Notes: a model not told the origin generated them from the sequence alone. Counted from the stretch's first letter, positions 1 through 8,406 are shown. The stretch is DNA of 64,000 nt from Rummeliibacillus stabekisii (GCF_007988965.1 NZ_BJVD01000006.1:62001-126000); one strand, 5' to 3'. A program made the numbers and translations.

Positions 1-1
1 A

Positions 2-163
2 CAATCCTCAACTGCTGAGCAATGGATGTTTTTTGAAAATAATGGGCAGCTGCAAGGTATTGATATCGAACATAATATAGCCTATCAGCTAAGCCAATAT
101 TTTCTTGTGAAGAAAATTTACGATTTTTATCGTTTTCCTTATAAGGAGGCCCACATCCAATGA
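2..163 (+). CDS. C-terminal end of an unidentified protein (partial at window edge)
   Basis: An open frame enters from the left edge and gives 53 residues ending HIQ before TGA at 161-163. The next gene starts at 160, so the two overlap by ATGA and are probably translationally coupled. The visible tail is rich in aromatic and polar residues (YDFYRFPYKE) and belongs to no family I recognise. Its position just before a short helical protein and a pre-toxin protein suggests it belongs to the same toxin operon. That is inference from context only. Confidence 0.6.
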   Translation, partial: QSSTAEQWMFFENNGQLQGIDIEHNIAYQLSQYFLVKKIYDFYRFPYKEAHIQ

Positions 164-468
164 GTCAAGAAATAAAGATGAGTGTAGACGAAATGGTGTC
201 TTTTCTGAAATATATTGAAAAAATTATTACAGAATTAGAGGTCAATATGAAACCTGCTATCGAAAATTTAAATAATATTCAATTCTACCTAGATGGCAAG
301 GCAAAAAAGAATATGGGTTCCTATACGGATGCGAATAATCGGATGCTGGAGTTAAACAATTTATACAGCCGTGCTTTCTCTGTAGTCAACGGCATTATGA
401 ATAGCATGATAGAAGAAGATGAAGCCCTTGCCACAGAAATAGCGAAAGGACTGGGGCTGATCGAATAG
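160..468 (+). CDS. Short helical protein preceding the polymorphic toxin (WXG/DUF5344-like size and layout)
   Basis: A 102-residue protein that is almost entirely predicted helix. It has two long amphipathic segments (about 8-45 and 55-95) separated by a GKAKKN turn. This is the usual size and shape of the small partners encoded before LXG/WXG-type type VII secretion toxins in Bacillales (compare YwqH/YwqI before YwqJ). An AAGGAGG site at 143-149 precedes ATG 160. Its TAG stop overlaps the GTG start of the toxin gene by one base, so translation is probably coupled. I see no WXG motif, so membership of a named family is unproven. The likely role is a co-secreted targeting partner of the next protein. 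Confidence 0.55.
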   Translation: MSQEIKMSVDEMVSFLKYIEKIITELEVNMKPAIENLNNIQFYLDGKAKKNMGSYTDANNRMLELNNLYSRAFSVVNGIMNSMIEEDEALATEIAKGLGLIE

Positions 469-2459
469 TGAAGCTATTATACGAAGCGGACAAGTGGACA
501 AAAGTTGCTAGCGCTTTAGAAAAGGTTAATGAAGCCCACAAATACGATAATAAATATGAAAAGTCAGATGATCTATTCAAAGACTCTAAAGCTGAAATAT
601 CAGAAAAGGATATAGATCATGCCATTTCTTTTAAACCCAAAACCTATGAACCAGGGGCGAAACCCATTCGCCAAGATTATAAAAAGTTATATGATTACGC
701 TAAGGGAATTGGCAAAGTAATTGATGAAAAGGTAGATGATCCCTTCTATAAATCGATAGACGGGTATATTCAATCAATGGCTGATCTAAATATTTCTTCT
801 TATAATACAACCAACACGATACATGTTGAAGAAGGCTGGTTGTTCAAAACCGATAAAGCAAGCATTACAATAGATGATCTATATGAAGCAGACACCACTT
901 ATTCAGAAAATCTTAAAGAAGAATACAATCAATGGAAACTGCAAAATAAAGATCAAGAAGATGTTTCAGAAGAAGATTATCGTACTGCGGCTCTTAATAC
1001 AGGAGCCTTCGAATACGAAGGCTTACGAGCTGGCCAAGAGAAGAAGGAATTTTGGTTTAACCTTATTGCTGCGGGACTTGTTATAGGTTTGACGATTGTC
1101 TGTCCCCCAGCAGGACTAGTAGCCGGTGGTATTTACACTGCTGTTGATGTGGGAGGAGCCATAAAAGGGGAAGATCTGATTTCGGGAAGAAAGCTCTCGG
1201 ACGATGAACGAATCATGCGAGGCGTTTTTGCCATTGCTCCCGCAGCAGGCGGACTGGCTATACGTACGACTCTCAAAAATGTTCCCGCTCTTGCTAATGT
1301 GGTGGTTAAAACATCGAAAGCTCTGGATAAAGCTGCCAAGCCTATCAAAAATTCTGTAGATAATCTCGCATTGAAAACAAAACAAACTGCAGCAAACGCC
1401 ATTCGAAATGCGAATCATCTGGGAAGACAACATGCCAACCAGCTAAAATATATGCTGAAGCATCCAGTGAACGCAGCAGTAACATCCAAAGCAGGAGAAA
1501 CGACCATCAAGAAAACAGCTAAATTCATCGACGAAGCATTGCGGCCAGTACATATCAAGACAGTACAGACAACAACAGGTGAGAAAGTAGTCGCAGGACT
1601 TCAGCGGGGTGAGAATACAGGTGAAGTTTCGAAGAAGGCAGATGATTATGTTGCTAGGATTAAAGAAGAGAAAGATAAACATAGTTATAAACCATTTGCC
1701 AATTTTATGGATGCAGAAGATGCCAAGAGATATAATCAATTTTGGGAGAAAACTGAAATTGGTATGAGTACCAATGAAAGAGTTGCAACCAGCATACAAA
1801 GTCCAACTAGCTTTGTAAACAGTATTCTTCCGAAAAAACTAAAAGAACATAATCTGAGTTATGAAGAATTTACAAACCTCCGATTAAAACCAGATTACCA
1901 ATATAGTAAAATTGAACAAAAAATAATGCAGGATATTCGGGATTCTGTTGTTCGTCCGGATACTAAAACAATACTAATTAAGAATATACATGCGAATGAT
2001 ATTCAGAAATATCTAGATGGAAGTTACGAACCAACAGTTCGCGGTTTTATAGCAAAGGCTGAGGATAGTGCCCATATACATGACTACAAAAATGTTAGAG
2101 AATCTATGAGATTAGATTACTCTTATTATGATGTTTTTAAAGAAAAAGTTATTAGGCCTTATCCTGAAGATGGAAACGCGTATGGGTACATTGAGTTTAA
2201 AACGTATAATACGGAAAGCCTTTCTCCAGAGCTATTTGAAATACCCTATGGAAAAAACATGAGTCAGCCTTACAGTGCATGGAAAAATAATGAATGGCCT
2301 TGGAGTGGGAATGGTTTTACTTCATCAAGAAACGGAGAGGTAATTCCAGAGTGGGCAACAAAAAATCCAATTAATTTAGAAAGAGGTGCAAAATTACATC
2401 AAGTGTTTGAGGGAGAAGATAAAGTTATTGCAGTATTCAATGGTAGAAAATTTGAATAA
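468..2459 (+). CDS. Polymorphic toxin with pre-toxin TG segment, probable type VII secretion substrate
   Basis: A 663-residue protein from a GTG start overlapping the previous stop. Residues 1-190 are a charged helical N-terminus without an evident LXG signature. Residues about 195-270 form a hydrophobic glycine-rich segment (FWFNLIAAGLVIGL, then YTAVDVGGAIKGEDLISGR) that matches the pre-toxin TG module found before toxic C-termini in type VII/LXG effectors. A basic linker of about 150 residues follows. The last roughly 100 residues hold YGYIEFKT, GNGFTSSRNGEVIPEW and a terminal beta-rich segment. This resembles C-terminal domains sometimes annotated as TNT-like NAD glycohydrolase or ADP-ribosyl-type toxins, but I cannot assign the activity. 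The short genes downstream are probable immunity proteins. Confidence 0.7.
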   Translation: MKLLYEADKWTKVASALEKVNEAHKYDNKYEKSDDLFKDSKAEISEKDIDHAISFKPKTYEPGAKPIRQDYKKLYDYAKGIGKVIDEKVDDPFYKSIDGYIQSMADLNISSYNTTNTIHVEEGWLFKTDKASITIDDLYEADTTYSENLKEEYNQWKLQNKDQEDVSEEDYRTAALNTGAFEYEGLRAGQEKKEFWFNLIAAGLVIGLTIVCPPAGLVAGGIYTAVDVGGAIKGEDLISGRKLSDDERIMRGVFAIAPAAGGLAIRTTLKNVPALANVVVKTSKALDKAAKPIKNSVDNLALKTKQTAANAIRNANHLGRQHANQLKYMLKHPVNAAVTSKAGETTIKKTAKFIDEALRPVHIKTVQTTTGEKVVAGLQRGENTGEVSKKADDYVARIKEEKDKHSYKPFANFMDAEDAKRYNQFWEKTEIGMSTNERVATSIQSPTSFVNSILPKKLKEHNLSYEEFTNLRLKPDYQYSKIEQKIMQDIRDSVVRPDTKTILIKNIHANDIQKYLDGSYEPTVRGFIAKAEDSAHIHDYKNVRESMRLDYSYYDVFKEKVIRPYPEDGNAYGYIEFKTYNTESLSPELFEIPYGKNMSQPYSAWKNNEWPWSGNGFTSSRNGEVIPEWATKNPINLERGAKLHQVFEGEDKVIAVFNGRKFE

Positions 2460-2474
2460 TTAAGAGGGGTTTTT

Positions 2475-2870
2475 ATGCTAAGAAGAGGAATATACGGTAT
2501 ATATAAGAATGTGGAGTATGAAATAACTATTGATATGGAAGAAAATGTTTTTATTATGACTGAAAATAAAGAAAAAATTGACGGAACTTTTAAAGAAACT
2601 AAAAGTGGAGACCTATTTATAAAATTAGTCCACCCTAACGACCTATCAGAATGTATAAATATTACTCCCTATGGAATTATAGAAGATGAAAAAGTAGACA
2701 TTTTACAAGAACGAGAAGACCAGTACCAAATAGGGACTGGGGACTTGCTAATCGGGTCAAAATTAAAATTACCTCAAATAGATAGAGATGAATGGCTAGG
2801 TTGGGTTCCAAAATGTAATGTCACTTTAGTTGAAGAAAAGAGAAAAATTAACTTGCATGAGTTATTGTAA
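2475..2870 (+). CDS. Presumptive immunity protein, family A copy 1
   Basis: 131 residues starting 15 bases after the toxin stop, with GAGGGG upstream of ATG 2475. It is soluble, acidic and beta-rich, and has no signal peptide or membrane segment. It is clearly paralogous to the 130-residue product at 3523-3915: both begin YG(I/V)YGKY-like, share the DGTFK motif, ECINI.PYGII, the RDEW.GWV segment and a VEEK tail. Position directly behind a toxin and duplication in tandem are typical of immunity genes, so neutralisation of the toxin C-terminus is the likely role. I cannot tie it to a named Imm family. Confidence 0.6.
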   Translation: MLRRGIYGIYKNVEYEITIDMEENVFIMTENKEKIDGTFKETKSGDLFIKLVHPNDLSECINITPYGIIEDEKVDILQEREDQYQIGTGDLLIGSKLKLPQIDRDEWLGWVPKCNVTLVEEKRKINLHELL

Positions 2871-2954
2871 CTAAATTAGAGTGAATTGATGATGATATCT
2901 TACAATATAAAATTCTTAAATTACACTAATTTTATTGATTGGAGTGGTAAAGAA

Positions 2955-3335
2955 ATGAGTATAAAAATAAAAAGAGACACTGGCGTAATGGGGGGAGCAA
3001 CTCCCGTAGCTTTAAAAGTAAACAGTCAATTGGTAAAAAAGTTGAAAAACAATGAAGAGTATTCAATATCTTCAGATGAAGGGAAAGTAAAAGTTAAAGC
3101 AAATCAATGGTTTTTTGGGAGTGAAGAAAAACAAATAGAGAGTGGCAGCAGAGTAAACATTAAAATAAATAATACAGCTTTATTATTATATGTTATTTCA
3201 CTAATTATTGTATTTGCAGGTGGCTTTACAAGTATCATTCCTTTAAGTTTAATAGGTTTGATTGGAATAGTGATTACAGTTATTTATTCTACAAAACGTT
3301 GGTTTAAACTTGAAATTGAAAGTATTGCTAATTAA
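2955..3335 (+). CDS. Small two-helix membrane protein of unknown function
   Basis: 126 residues from ATG 2955, chosen because GGAG lies 10 bases upstream. An in-frame ATG at 2886 would add 23 residues with poorer spacing. The N-terminal 75 residues are basic and soluble (KIKRDTGVMGG at the start). Residues about 76-115 form two hydrophobic segments (LLLYVISLIIVFAGG, then IPLSLIGLIGIVITVIY). It sits inside the immunity array and reads in the same direction. A membrane-anchored immunity or accessory function is possible. No family is recognised. Confidence 0.5.
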   Translation: MSIKIKRDTGVMGGATPVALKVNSQLVKKLKNNEEYSISSDEGKVKVKANQWFFGSEEKQIESGSRVNIKINNTALLLYVISLIIVFAGGFTSIIPLSLIGLIGIVITVIYSTKRWFKLEIESIAN

Positions 3336-3365
3336 AACTAAACAATGTAGTAAATAATTCATCTT

Positions 3366-3404
3366 GCGCCAAAAGACACTTCATTGTTCTTTGGCGCTTC
3401 TTTG
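3366..3404 (+). terminator. Rho-independent terminator
   Basis: GCGCCAAA at 3366-3373 pairs with TTTGGCGC at 3390-3397 and is followed by TTCTTTG. It closes the 2475-3335 unit. Confidence 0.6.
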
Positions 3405-3427
3405 TAATTCAATATCATAATTAAAAG

Positions 3428-3481
3428 TGTGAAGTTACTTTAATAGAAGAAAAAACCTATAATTTCAAGTAAGATCTTTGA
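3428..3481 (+). pseudogene. Relic of a family A immunity gene C-terminus
   Basis: Read from 3428, 18 codons give CEVTLIEEKTYNFK, stop, DL, stop. This aligns with the C-terminal ends of the two flanking family A proteins (CNVTLVEEK.. and DVTFVEEK..). Only the last dozen or so codons remain. It lies just upstream of the second intact copy and marks a third, deleted member of the array. Confidence 0.6.
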
Positions 3482-3522
3482 GACTTTATTAACAAAAGAC
3501 TGGTATGAAAGGAGTTTTTTAG

Positions 3523-3915
3523 ATGAAATATGGAGTATACGGAAAGTATATGAATATTGAATATGAGATAAATAAAGATGAAGATAATAATATAATCATT
3601 ATAACTGAAGATAAAACTGAAATAGATGGTACGTTTAAAGACACTTATAACAGTGGGGTTTTTAGTAAAATAGTAAAACCTGAAGAACTTACAGAGTGTA
3701 TCAATATAAAACCTTATGGCATCATAATGGATAAAAAATTAGAAATATCAAATGAGAGAGAAAATGAATTTCAAATCGTGACAAGCGATTTACTAATTGG
3801 TACACAATTGAATTTACAGAGAGTAGATAGAGATGAATGGAAAGGTTGGGTTTCAAAGCTTGATGTAACCTTTGTTGAAGAAAAGAAACCGTTTAATCCT
3901 TTTGATTTAGCGTAA
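3523..3915 (+). CDS. Presumptive immunity protein, family A copy 2
   Basis: 130 residues, ATG 3523 preceded by AAAGGAG. It is paralogous to the product at 2475-2870, with the same length, the same DGTFKDT and ECINIKPYGII segments, and the same RDEWKGWV motif near residue 105. The two copies have diverged substantially (roughly 60 percent identity judged by eye). They may protect against variant toxins, as in other accumulations of orphan immunity genes. No cognate toxin lies directly in front of this copy. Function is inferred from paralogy and position. Confidence 0.55.
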   Translation: MKYGVYGKYMNIEYEINKDEDNNIIIITEDKTEIDGTFKDTYNSGVFSKIVKPEELTECINIKPYGIIMDKKLEISNERENEFQIVTSDLLIGTQLNLQRVDRDEWKGWVSKLDVTFVEEKKPFNPFDLA

Positions 3916-4082
3916 TTATCTTCTATATAATCTAGCATTGACGTTAAAATAATACCGCTATACCCCCTCCGGTGTGTAAATTATAAGGTAAAGGAATAAT
4001 TTATAATAGTGAAACGAAATGCTATTGACCATATTGTAACTCCTCTAATTGAATTGACTATAAGGGGATGGGGGTGAATAAG

Positions 4083-4334
4083 TTGACTAAGGAAGAATTT
4101 ATTGAGCGAATCCATAAGGAAAATATTAGACCCGGGGATTATCTAAAGATGTTAACTAAAATAACGGATGTGCCTTTAGTGTTAGGATGTGTACATGATA
4201 ATGGCAAATGGAACATTTTCGAAACTTTTGAACGTGGAGGTCACTATATAATTAAGGAATTTAATGATGAAAATGAAGCATTTGATTATTTTTATGAACT
4301 AGTCCGCAGAATATCTGAAAAATTCAAAGGCTAG
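4083..4334 (+). CDS. Presumptive immunity protein, family B copy 1 (Imm59-like signature)
   Basis: 83 residues from TTG 4083. This start is preferred over ATG 4068 because GGGGGTG lies 6 bases upstream and because it aligns with the MTK start of the paralogue at 4501. Conserved features shared by the copies are RPG(D/E)Y near residue 20, PLVLGCV near 35, ER.GH near 60, and F.DENEAFDYFYE near the C-terminus. Small proteins ending in a YFYE motif are common as immunity proteins of polymorphic toxins (Imm59-like), but that family name is a recollection, not a search result. The protein is soluble and acidic with no signal peptide. Confidence 0.5.
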   Translation: MTKEEFIERIHKENIRPGDYLKMLTKITDVPLVLGCVHDNGKWNIFETFERGGHYIIKEFNDENEAFDYFYELVRRISEKFKG

Positions 4335-4500
4335 ATTACAATTTTTAAAACCATAAGTTAACTTAACAGCAACAATTATTATTGGCACAAAGGTCGATTT
4401 ATTTCGTCATACAGCTAAATAACCAGCAAGTTGAACGTTTATGAGACTCAATTTTATATTATCGGTTTAAAAGGGTATATCATATGTCAGGAGGATAAAA

Positions 4501-4737
4501 GTGACGAAATTCGAATTTATTGAACGATTAAAAAAAGAAAGTATCAGACCAGGTGAATATTGTATAGTACTTGATAAAATAACGGATGCGCCTTTAGTGT
4601 TAGGGTGTGTATGGGAAAGTAATATATGGAAGATATATCAAACAAAAGAACGGAGCGGGCATTTTATAATTGAGGAATTTAATGATGAAAATGAAGCATT
4701 TGATTTTTTCTATGAAACAATATTATTCTATGCTTAA
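4501..4737 (+). CDS. Presumptive immunity protein, family B copy 2
   Basis: 78 residues from GTG 4501 with GGAGG 8 bases upstream. It is closely related to the product at 4083-4334: both have FIERL/I at the start, IRPG.Y, ITD.PLVLGCV, ERSGH/ERGGH and EFNDENEAFD.FYE. The C-terminus is shorter. It lies 166 bases downstream of copy 1 with its own ribosome binding site. It is probably an orphan immunity gene retained after duplication. Confidence 0.5.
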   Translation: MTKFEFIERLKKESIRPGEYCIVLDKITDAPLVLGCVWESNIWKIYQTKERSGHFIIEEFNDENEAFDFFYETILFYA

Positions 4738-4787
4738 ATTCTTTGAAAGTACCTCTAAAATATGAGCCTAACTTAGTAAATAAGTAA

Positions 4788-5024
4788 GTAAAAACACAAA
4801 AAATACAAACAGGTGAATACTTACTCGTACTAGATCATATCTCGGATGCTCAATATATTATTGGTTGTGTCTTCGATCAAGGTGTTTGGAAAATATATAA
4901 ATCAAATGAGCGAGGAGGTCATTATGTAATAAGAGATTTTGAAGAAGAAAACCAAGCATTTGATTATTTTTATGAATTCATATTAAATAAATTCTACAAG
5001 AACAAGAAAATACATATCAGGTAG
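4788..5024 (+). pseudogene. Start-less third copy of family B immunity gene
   Basis: The frame 4788-5024 (78 codons then TAG) encodes TGEYLLVLDHISDA, then IIGCVFDQG, NERGGHY and an ENQAFDYFYEF ending. It aligns along most of the two intact family B proteins. A TAA at 4785-4787 and the absence of any start codon show the N-terminal dozen residues are gone. It was probably inactivated by a 5-prime deletion. Confidence 0.7.
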
Positions 5025-5076
5025 GTAAGTTTAATTATTAAAAGATTATTAATAAACAGATAGGAGAATTAGTTAC

Positions 5077-5586
5077 ATGTTAGAAAGCAAAAGGACAATT
5101 CTAGTTAAATATACAGAAGATGAGATAGGATATTTAGAGAAATTACTTAGTAATCCTAATATGGTGAGATACATTGGAAATGGAAAAGTACGAAGTAGGG
5201 AACAAACACAAAATTTCTTTAATTGGATTGTTGAGCAGTATAAGGTGAATGAAAATTATGGTCTTAAAATTATTAAAGATAAAACTTCTAGTCAAAATAT
5301 AGGTCACGCAGGACTCGTCCCACAAATCGTTGAAGGAAAGGAATTTGTAGAGGTAGGTTATTGGGTAGAAGAAACTTATTGGGGAAAGGGATATGCATCG
5401 GAAATTGCTGGAACTTTGATAACTTATGGTTTACAAAACTTGAAACTCCCCGAATTAATTGCTCTCATTCAGAAAGGGAATGCTGCTTCTGAGAAAGTAG
5501 CCCTTAAAAATGGCATGAAAAAAGAAAAAGAGATAATATTGAATGGGAAAATTGCTAATTTATATAAAATCTCGTTGGAAAAATAA
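5077..5586 (+). CDS. GNAT family N-acetyltransferase (RimJ/RimL type)
   Basis: 169 residues from ATG 5077, with AGGAGAA upstream. The acetyl-CoA pyrophosphate loop is visible as YWGKGYA at about 101-107, after the beta-4 strand EVGYWVEE. The C-terminal KVALKNGMKKEKE segment is the usual beta-6/7 region of RimL-like enzymes. The family transfers an acetyl group from acetyl-CoA to a protein N-terminus or small amine. The substrate here cannot be predicted. It stands alone and convergent with the VOC gene at 5716-6153. Confidence 0.85.
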   Translation: MLESKRTILVKYTEDEIGYLEKLLSNPNMVRYIGNGKVRSREQTQNFFNWIVEQYKVNENYGLKIIKDKTSSQNIGHAGLVPQIVEGKEFVEVGYWVEETYWGKGYASEIAGTLITYGLQNLKLPELIALIQKGNAASEKVALKNGMKKEKEIILNGKIANLYKISLEK

Positions 5587-5587
5587 G

Positions 5588-5619
5588 AAAAAAACACGCT
5601 TGAAAGAATTCAAACGTGT
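5588..5619 (-). terminator. Terminator of the VOC gene (reverse strand)
   Basis: On the reverse strand ACACGTTTGAA (5619-5609) pairs with TTCAAGCGTGT (5604-5594) and is followed by seven Ts. The element is part of a short repeat also found near 15217. Confidence 0.65.
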
Positions 5620-5672
5620 AAGTAAATGGAGGTAATTAGGCAGTTGGCAGACCGTCTAGTTCAATTATAATC
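5594..5672. repeat. Copy 1 of a dispersed intergenic hairpin-containing repeat
   Basis: The segment with CTTGAA/TTCAA inverted arms followed by CGTGTAAGTAA..GG.GGT and CCGTCTAGTTCAAT resembles the stretch 15217-15285 in content and order. Neither copy is inside an intact gene. It may be a relic of an antisense-regulated small toxin region, but no intact toxin frame was found. Confidence 0.35.
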
Positions 5673-5715
5673 CGTTTTTTACTTAATTATTCACAGATCA
5701 ATTTTATCTTTTACT

Positions 5716-6153
5716 TTAATTTGTTCCCACGTTTTCAAAAGTCTCCTCGAAGTCCAATCTAAGAGGTGATATACATTCCAGACTATTTCCATCTGGGTCT
5801 TCAAAATATATAGCTGCATGAGCTTGTGGAATATTATTTAATACTAGGGGTTGCTCCTCATCAGAAAACCCAAAAGCTGATTTTATAGCTATGCCTCTTT
5901 CTTCTAACCAATTTTTAATATCATTCATATTTGGTCTGTCAATTCGAAATGCAACATGTCTTAGCGATGGATGATAAGGAGTTCTCACTTTTTCTGTTTC
6001 CCATAAACCTAACCAGCTTTTTCCTTTATCAATCCAAAAAAACACTACTTTTTCTGATTGATAGGCAATCTCTAGATTCAATTTTAGATAGAATTCAACT
6101 GATCTTTCCAGATTACTAACTGGCAAATGAGCTTCATACAGTCCTTTAATCAT
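5716..6153 (-). CDS. VOC superfamily protein (glyoxalase/bleomycin-resistance fold)
   Basis: 145 residues with two beta-alpha-beta-beta-beta units. The opening strand carries His9 (YEAHLPV), the second module has LRHVAFRI with His66, and the last strand has YFEDPDGNSLECI with Glu126. These are the usual metal-ligand positions of glyoxalase I, FosB-type and dioxygenase members. The substrate is unknown: fosfomycin, bleomycin and catechol-type functions all share this fold. It is transcribed leftward, convergent with the GNAT gene at 5077, and ends at the terminator near 5600. Confidence 0.8.
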   Translation of the reverse strand: MIKGLYEAHLPVSNLERSVEFYLKLNLEIAYQSEKVVFFWIDKGKSWLGLWETEKVRTPYHPSLRHVAFRIDRPNMNDIKNWLEERGIAIKSAFGFSDEEQPLVLNNIPQAHAAIYFEDPDGNSLECISPLRLDFEETFENVGTN

Positions 6154-6369
6154 AGGATTTTACCTGCTTTCATTTATGTAATTGTATTTTTAATATAAAG
6201 ATAATTCATGTTATTTGATATACAACTTTCGATTGAACTTAGTTTTAAATTAGAAAACAGATTCCTTTTATTCTACACATAGGCAAATTATTGGGTATCA
6301 GTTGACTGCAAAACCGCAAAAATAAATTCAAAGGGGGGCCTGGAGCAGCCCTTTTTTATTTTGCATTAA

Positions 6370-6573
6370 GCAACTGGAAAAGTGGATCTAAATCATTTAG
6401 CTGGCAAAAAGACGCTAGCTTGGTATATAGGTGAAGAATCCAAGAAGGACGAACCTAAAAATAATAATCCAGAAAACATTAAGGAAGGAGAGTTAACTAT
6501 CACATACTACGAGGAATTAAAAAAAGAGAATAGAAGAACTAGAAAAGGCGTTGGGAAAAAGATAGATAAGTGA
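6370..6573 (+). pseudogene. C-terminal fragment of a phage-type GH25 lysozyme
   Basis: Codons from 6370 (after TAA 6367-6369) read ATGKVDLNHLAGKKTLAWYIG. This corresponds to the last strands of the GH25 domain, compare GNVDLNRLNGTKTLDWFLG in the lysozyme at 20317. The rest of the catalytic domain is missing. What follows is a lysine-rich stretch to TGA 6571-6573, overlapped by a 45-codon GTG frame (6570-6707) of uncertain meaning. It is debris of a phage lysis gene. Confidence 0.65.
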
Positions 6574-6764
6574 GCGGGAATAAAGGTGGTTGGTCCTGGG
6601 CTAAAAAAGAAGAGATTAAGGATATGAAAAACACTAAAAAGTTTGTAACCGTGAAATGCTGTCGAGTGTACTATTTAAATAATTCAATAAAAAGAAGTAA
6701 GTACTAGCAGCCCCTATGGCAGAAATTCAAACTCTATCAAGGGGCAAATTTATTTGGTAGGGTA

Positions 6765-7259
6765 TTAAACTGTTAAATGCAATATATGCTGAGGGCCTTT
6801 AGGACCTTCATAAAATTCATTCTTATCTTCAAACCCTGTCTTCAAGTAAAGGTTGTAAGCAGGAATGTTTTTCTTATTAACACCAAGCACTATTTCATTA
6901 ATTTCTGGTAAATTTTCTTTCACAAATTTAGGCAATAGCTTGAGCCCCATTTTTGCTAAACCTTTTCCTTGATTTCTCGAATCAATTGAAAAAGCAGTGA
7001 GTAAACGGGCATTAGAATTGTTGCTGTACTTGGAAAGCTTTTTTCCGTCTTCTAAAGCAAAATAACCTACAGGTAAATGGTTTTCCATAATTAATATATG
7101 TTTAACGCTATTAGAAACTCTGAGGTTTTGAATCTTATCTAATGGCATACTTGTGAATTCCAATTGTTCTGTTGATAAATGGTAAGCTGATAACTGCTTC
7201 TCATATGTATTTTTGTATTCAACCAATTCAATTGAATTTTTTAAGGTTTCTGTTTGCAT
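6765..7259 (-). CDS. GNAT family N-acetyltransferase
   Basis: 164 residues. Motif A is seen as RNQGKGLA at about 95-102 after the strand LLTAFSIDS, and the IPAYNLYLKTGF segment near 131-143 is the typical GNAT helix-4/beta-6 region. The N-terminal half is the variable acceptor-binding part. AGGAGG precedes the start on the reverse strand. The substrate is unknown. It is one of five GNAT genes in the window. Confidence 0.85.
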   Translation of the reverse strand: MQTETLKNSIELVEYKNTYEKQLSAYHLSTEQLEFTSMPLDKIQNLRVSNSVKHILIMENHLPVGYFALEDGKKLSKYSNNSNARLLTAFSIDSRNQGKGLAKMGLKLLPKFVKENLPEINEIVLGVNKKNIPAYNLYLKTGFEDKNEFYEGPKGPQHILHLTV

Positions 7260-7406
7260 CCAGTCGACCTCCTAATATTTAGTTATTTCAGTATAATCTA
7301 ATAATAGGTTATATACAATAAAAATAGAGGATGGATAAAACTTCTCTCTAAAGTAATGATACGAAACTTAATTAGGCGAAAGCATAGTTAGCTTTTTGAG
7401 ACGAGT

Positions 7407-7706
7407 TTATGTCTTCTTTTTTTTCTTTGCTTTTTTCTGTTTGTAAGTTATATAAGAAGTTCTTAATGATGCGTAACTTCCGATGGCAGAATAACCATAA
7501 AACCATCCCATAAATAGGCCAGCAAGTAAATCGCCTCTATGACTAATAAATACTGAAATAAATAATCCTAGCACGAGAGCAACTGTTGGAACCCAGAAAG
7601 GCTTTATATGAAAAAATCTTTTTAAAATCTGTGTAATAATCATAACAACAGGGACTGCAATCACTGCATCCCAAAAGTTTGTATGTATCGTTGGAAAATG
7701 TTCCAT
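7407..7706 (-). CDS. Small holin-like membrane protein
   Basis: 99 residues from ATG 7706, preferred over GTG 7718 because GAGGTG lies 7 bases upstream. There are three hydrophobic segments (about 10-30, 38-56, 62-80), including AVIAVPVVMIITQIL, and a strongly basic tail (KQKKAKKKKKT). Size, segment number and the charged tail fit a phage-type holin, but it has no adjacent endolysin. It may be an orphan from the phage debris nearby or a small membrane protein of other function. Confidence 0.5.
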   Translation of the reverse strand: MEHFPTIHTNFWDAVIAVPVVMIITQILKRFFHIKPFWVPTVALVLGLFISVFISHRGDLLAGLFMGWFYGYSAIGSYASLRTSYITYKQKKAKKKKKT

Positions 7707-7718
7707 TGCGCACCTCAC

Positions 7719-8011
7719 TGCATAAATATATTTGTTTACAATATTTCCATCTAGGCAGGGGTTTATACTAGAGAAATTAATCTGCCTCGAACTTAGGCGA
7801 GCTTAAAGGGAGCTTTTCGGAGTCTACTTACCACTTGAATTAAATATTTGTCCAAAGTTAAAGCCTATACTAGAAGAGAGATAATATGATTGATACAGCT
7901 AACTTGTATAAAAGTCTTTATTATCCACTAATTAAAGGAACACCAAATAAAAAGGGATTTAAACGTTTTCTATAGAAGTTATTAGTAATTTTAAAAAAGG
8001 TGGTCTTTGTT
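7719..8011. other. Intergenic stretch without recognised features
   Basis: About 290 AT-rich bases between divergent genes. I see no ORF with a ribosome binding site, no strong hairpin and no clear operator. Promoters for both flanking genes presumably lie here. Confidence 0.5.
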
Positions 8012-8401
8012 ATGAATATAAATACAAATGCATCTCCAATTTCTTGTAAGATTAATAATGTTTTCATTCATGTTAGTGACCTGAAAAAATCTTCAGAATG
8101 GTACTGTAACTTACTTGGTATTCCATTTAATGAAGATCATATTGAATCACCTGTATTCAATATTCCTCTTCCTTCAGAGACTGGACTTACACTGGATGAT
8201 CATAGTTTTGACCCTGGATTTAAATTAAATCCCTCAGATCATGTATTATTTAATTTTTTCGTAGAGGATATTAATGAAGCGTACGATTTTATTGTGGGCA
8301 AACAGATTACCATTACAAAAGAAATTGAGCGTATTGATGATTTCGCTTATTTTAACTTTAGCGATTTAGATGGCAATATATTAATGATTTGTAATAACTA
8401 A
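8012..8401 (+). CDS. VOC superfamily protein (glyoxalase fold)
   Basis: 129 residues from ATG 8012, with AAAGGTGG upstream; a GTG at 8000 is in frame but overlaps that site. The N-terminal module reads NVFIHVSDLKKSSEWYCNLLG, a typical opening beta strand and helix with a His metal-ligand position. The C-terminus has YFNFSDLDGNILMIC, where the usual acidic ligand after DGN is replaced by hydrophobic residues. Metal binding may therefore be incomplete. The function of this branch is unknown. A strong terminator follows at 8407. Confidence 0.8.
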   Translation: MNINTNASPISCKINNVFIHVSDLKKSSEWYCNLLGIPFNEDHIESPVFNIPLPSETGLTLDDHSFDPGFKLNPSDHVLFNFFVEDINEAYDFIVGKQITITKEIERIDDFAYFNFSDLDGNILMICNN

Positions 8402-8406
8402 ATATC

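Noticed and set aside
6570-6707. A 45-codon GTG frame overlapping the lysozyme relic.
   Set aside because: The ribosome binding site is poor and it starts inside the relic. It may be further lysin debris but cannot be supported as a gene.
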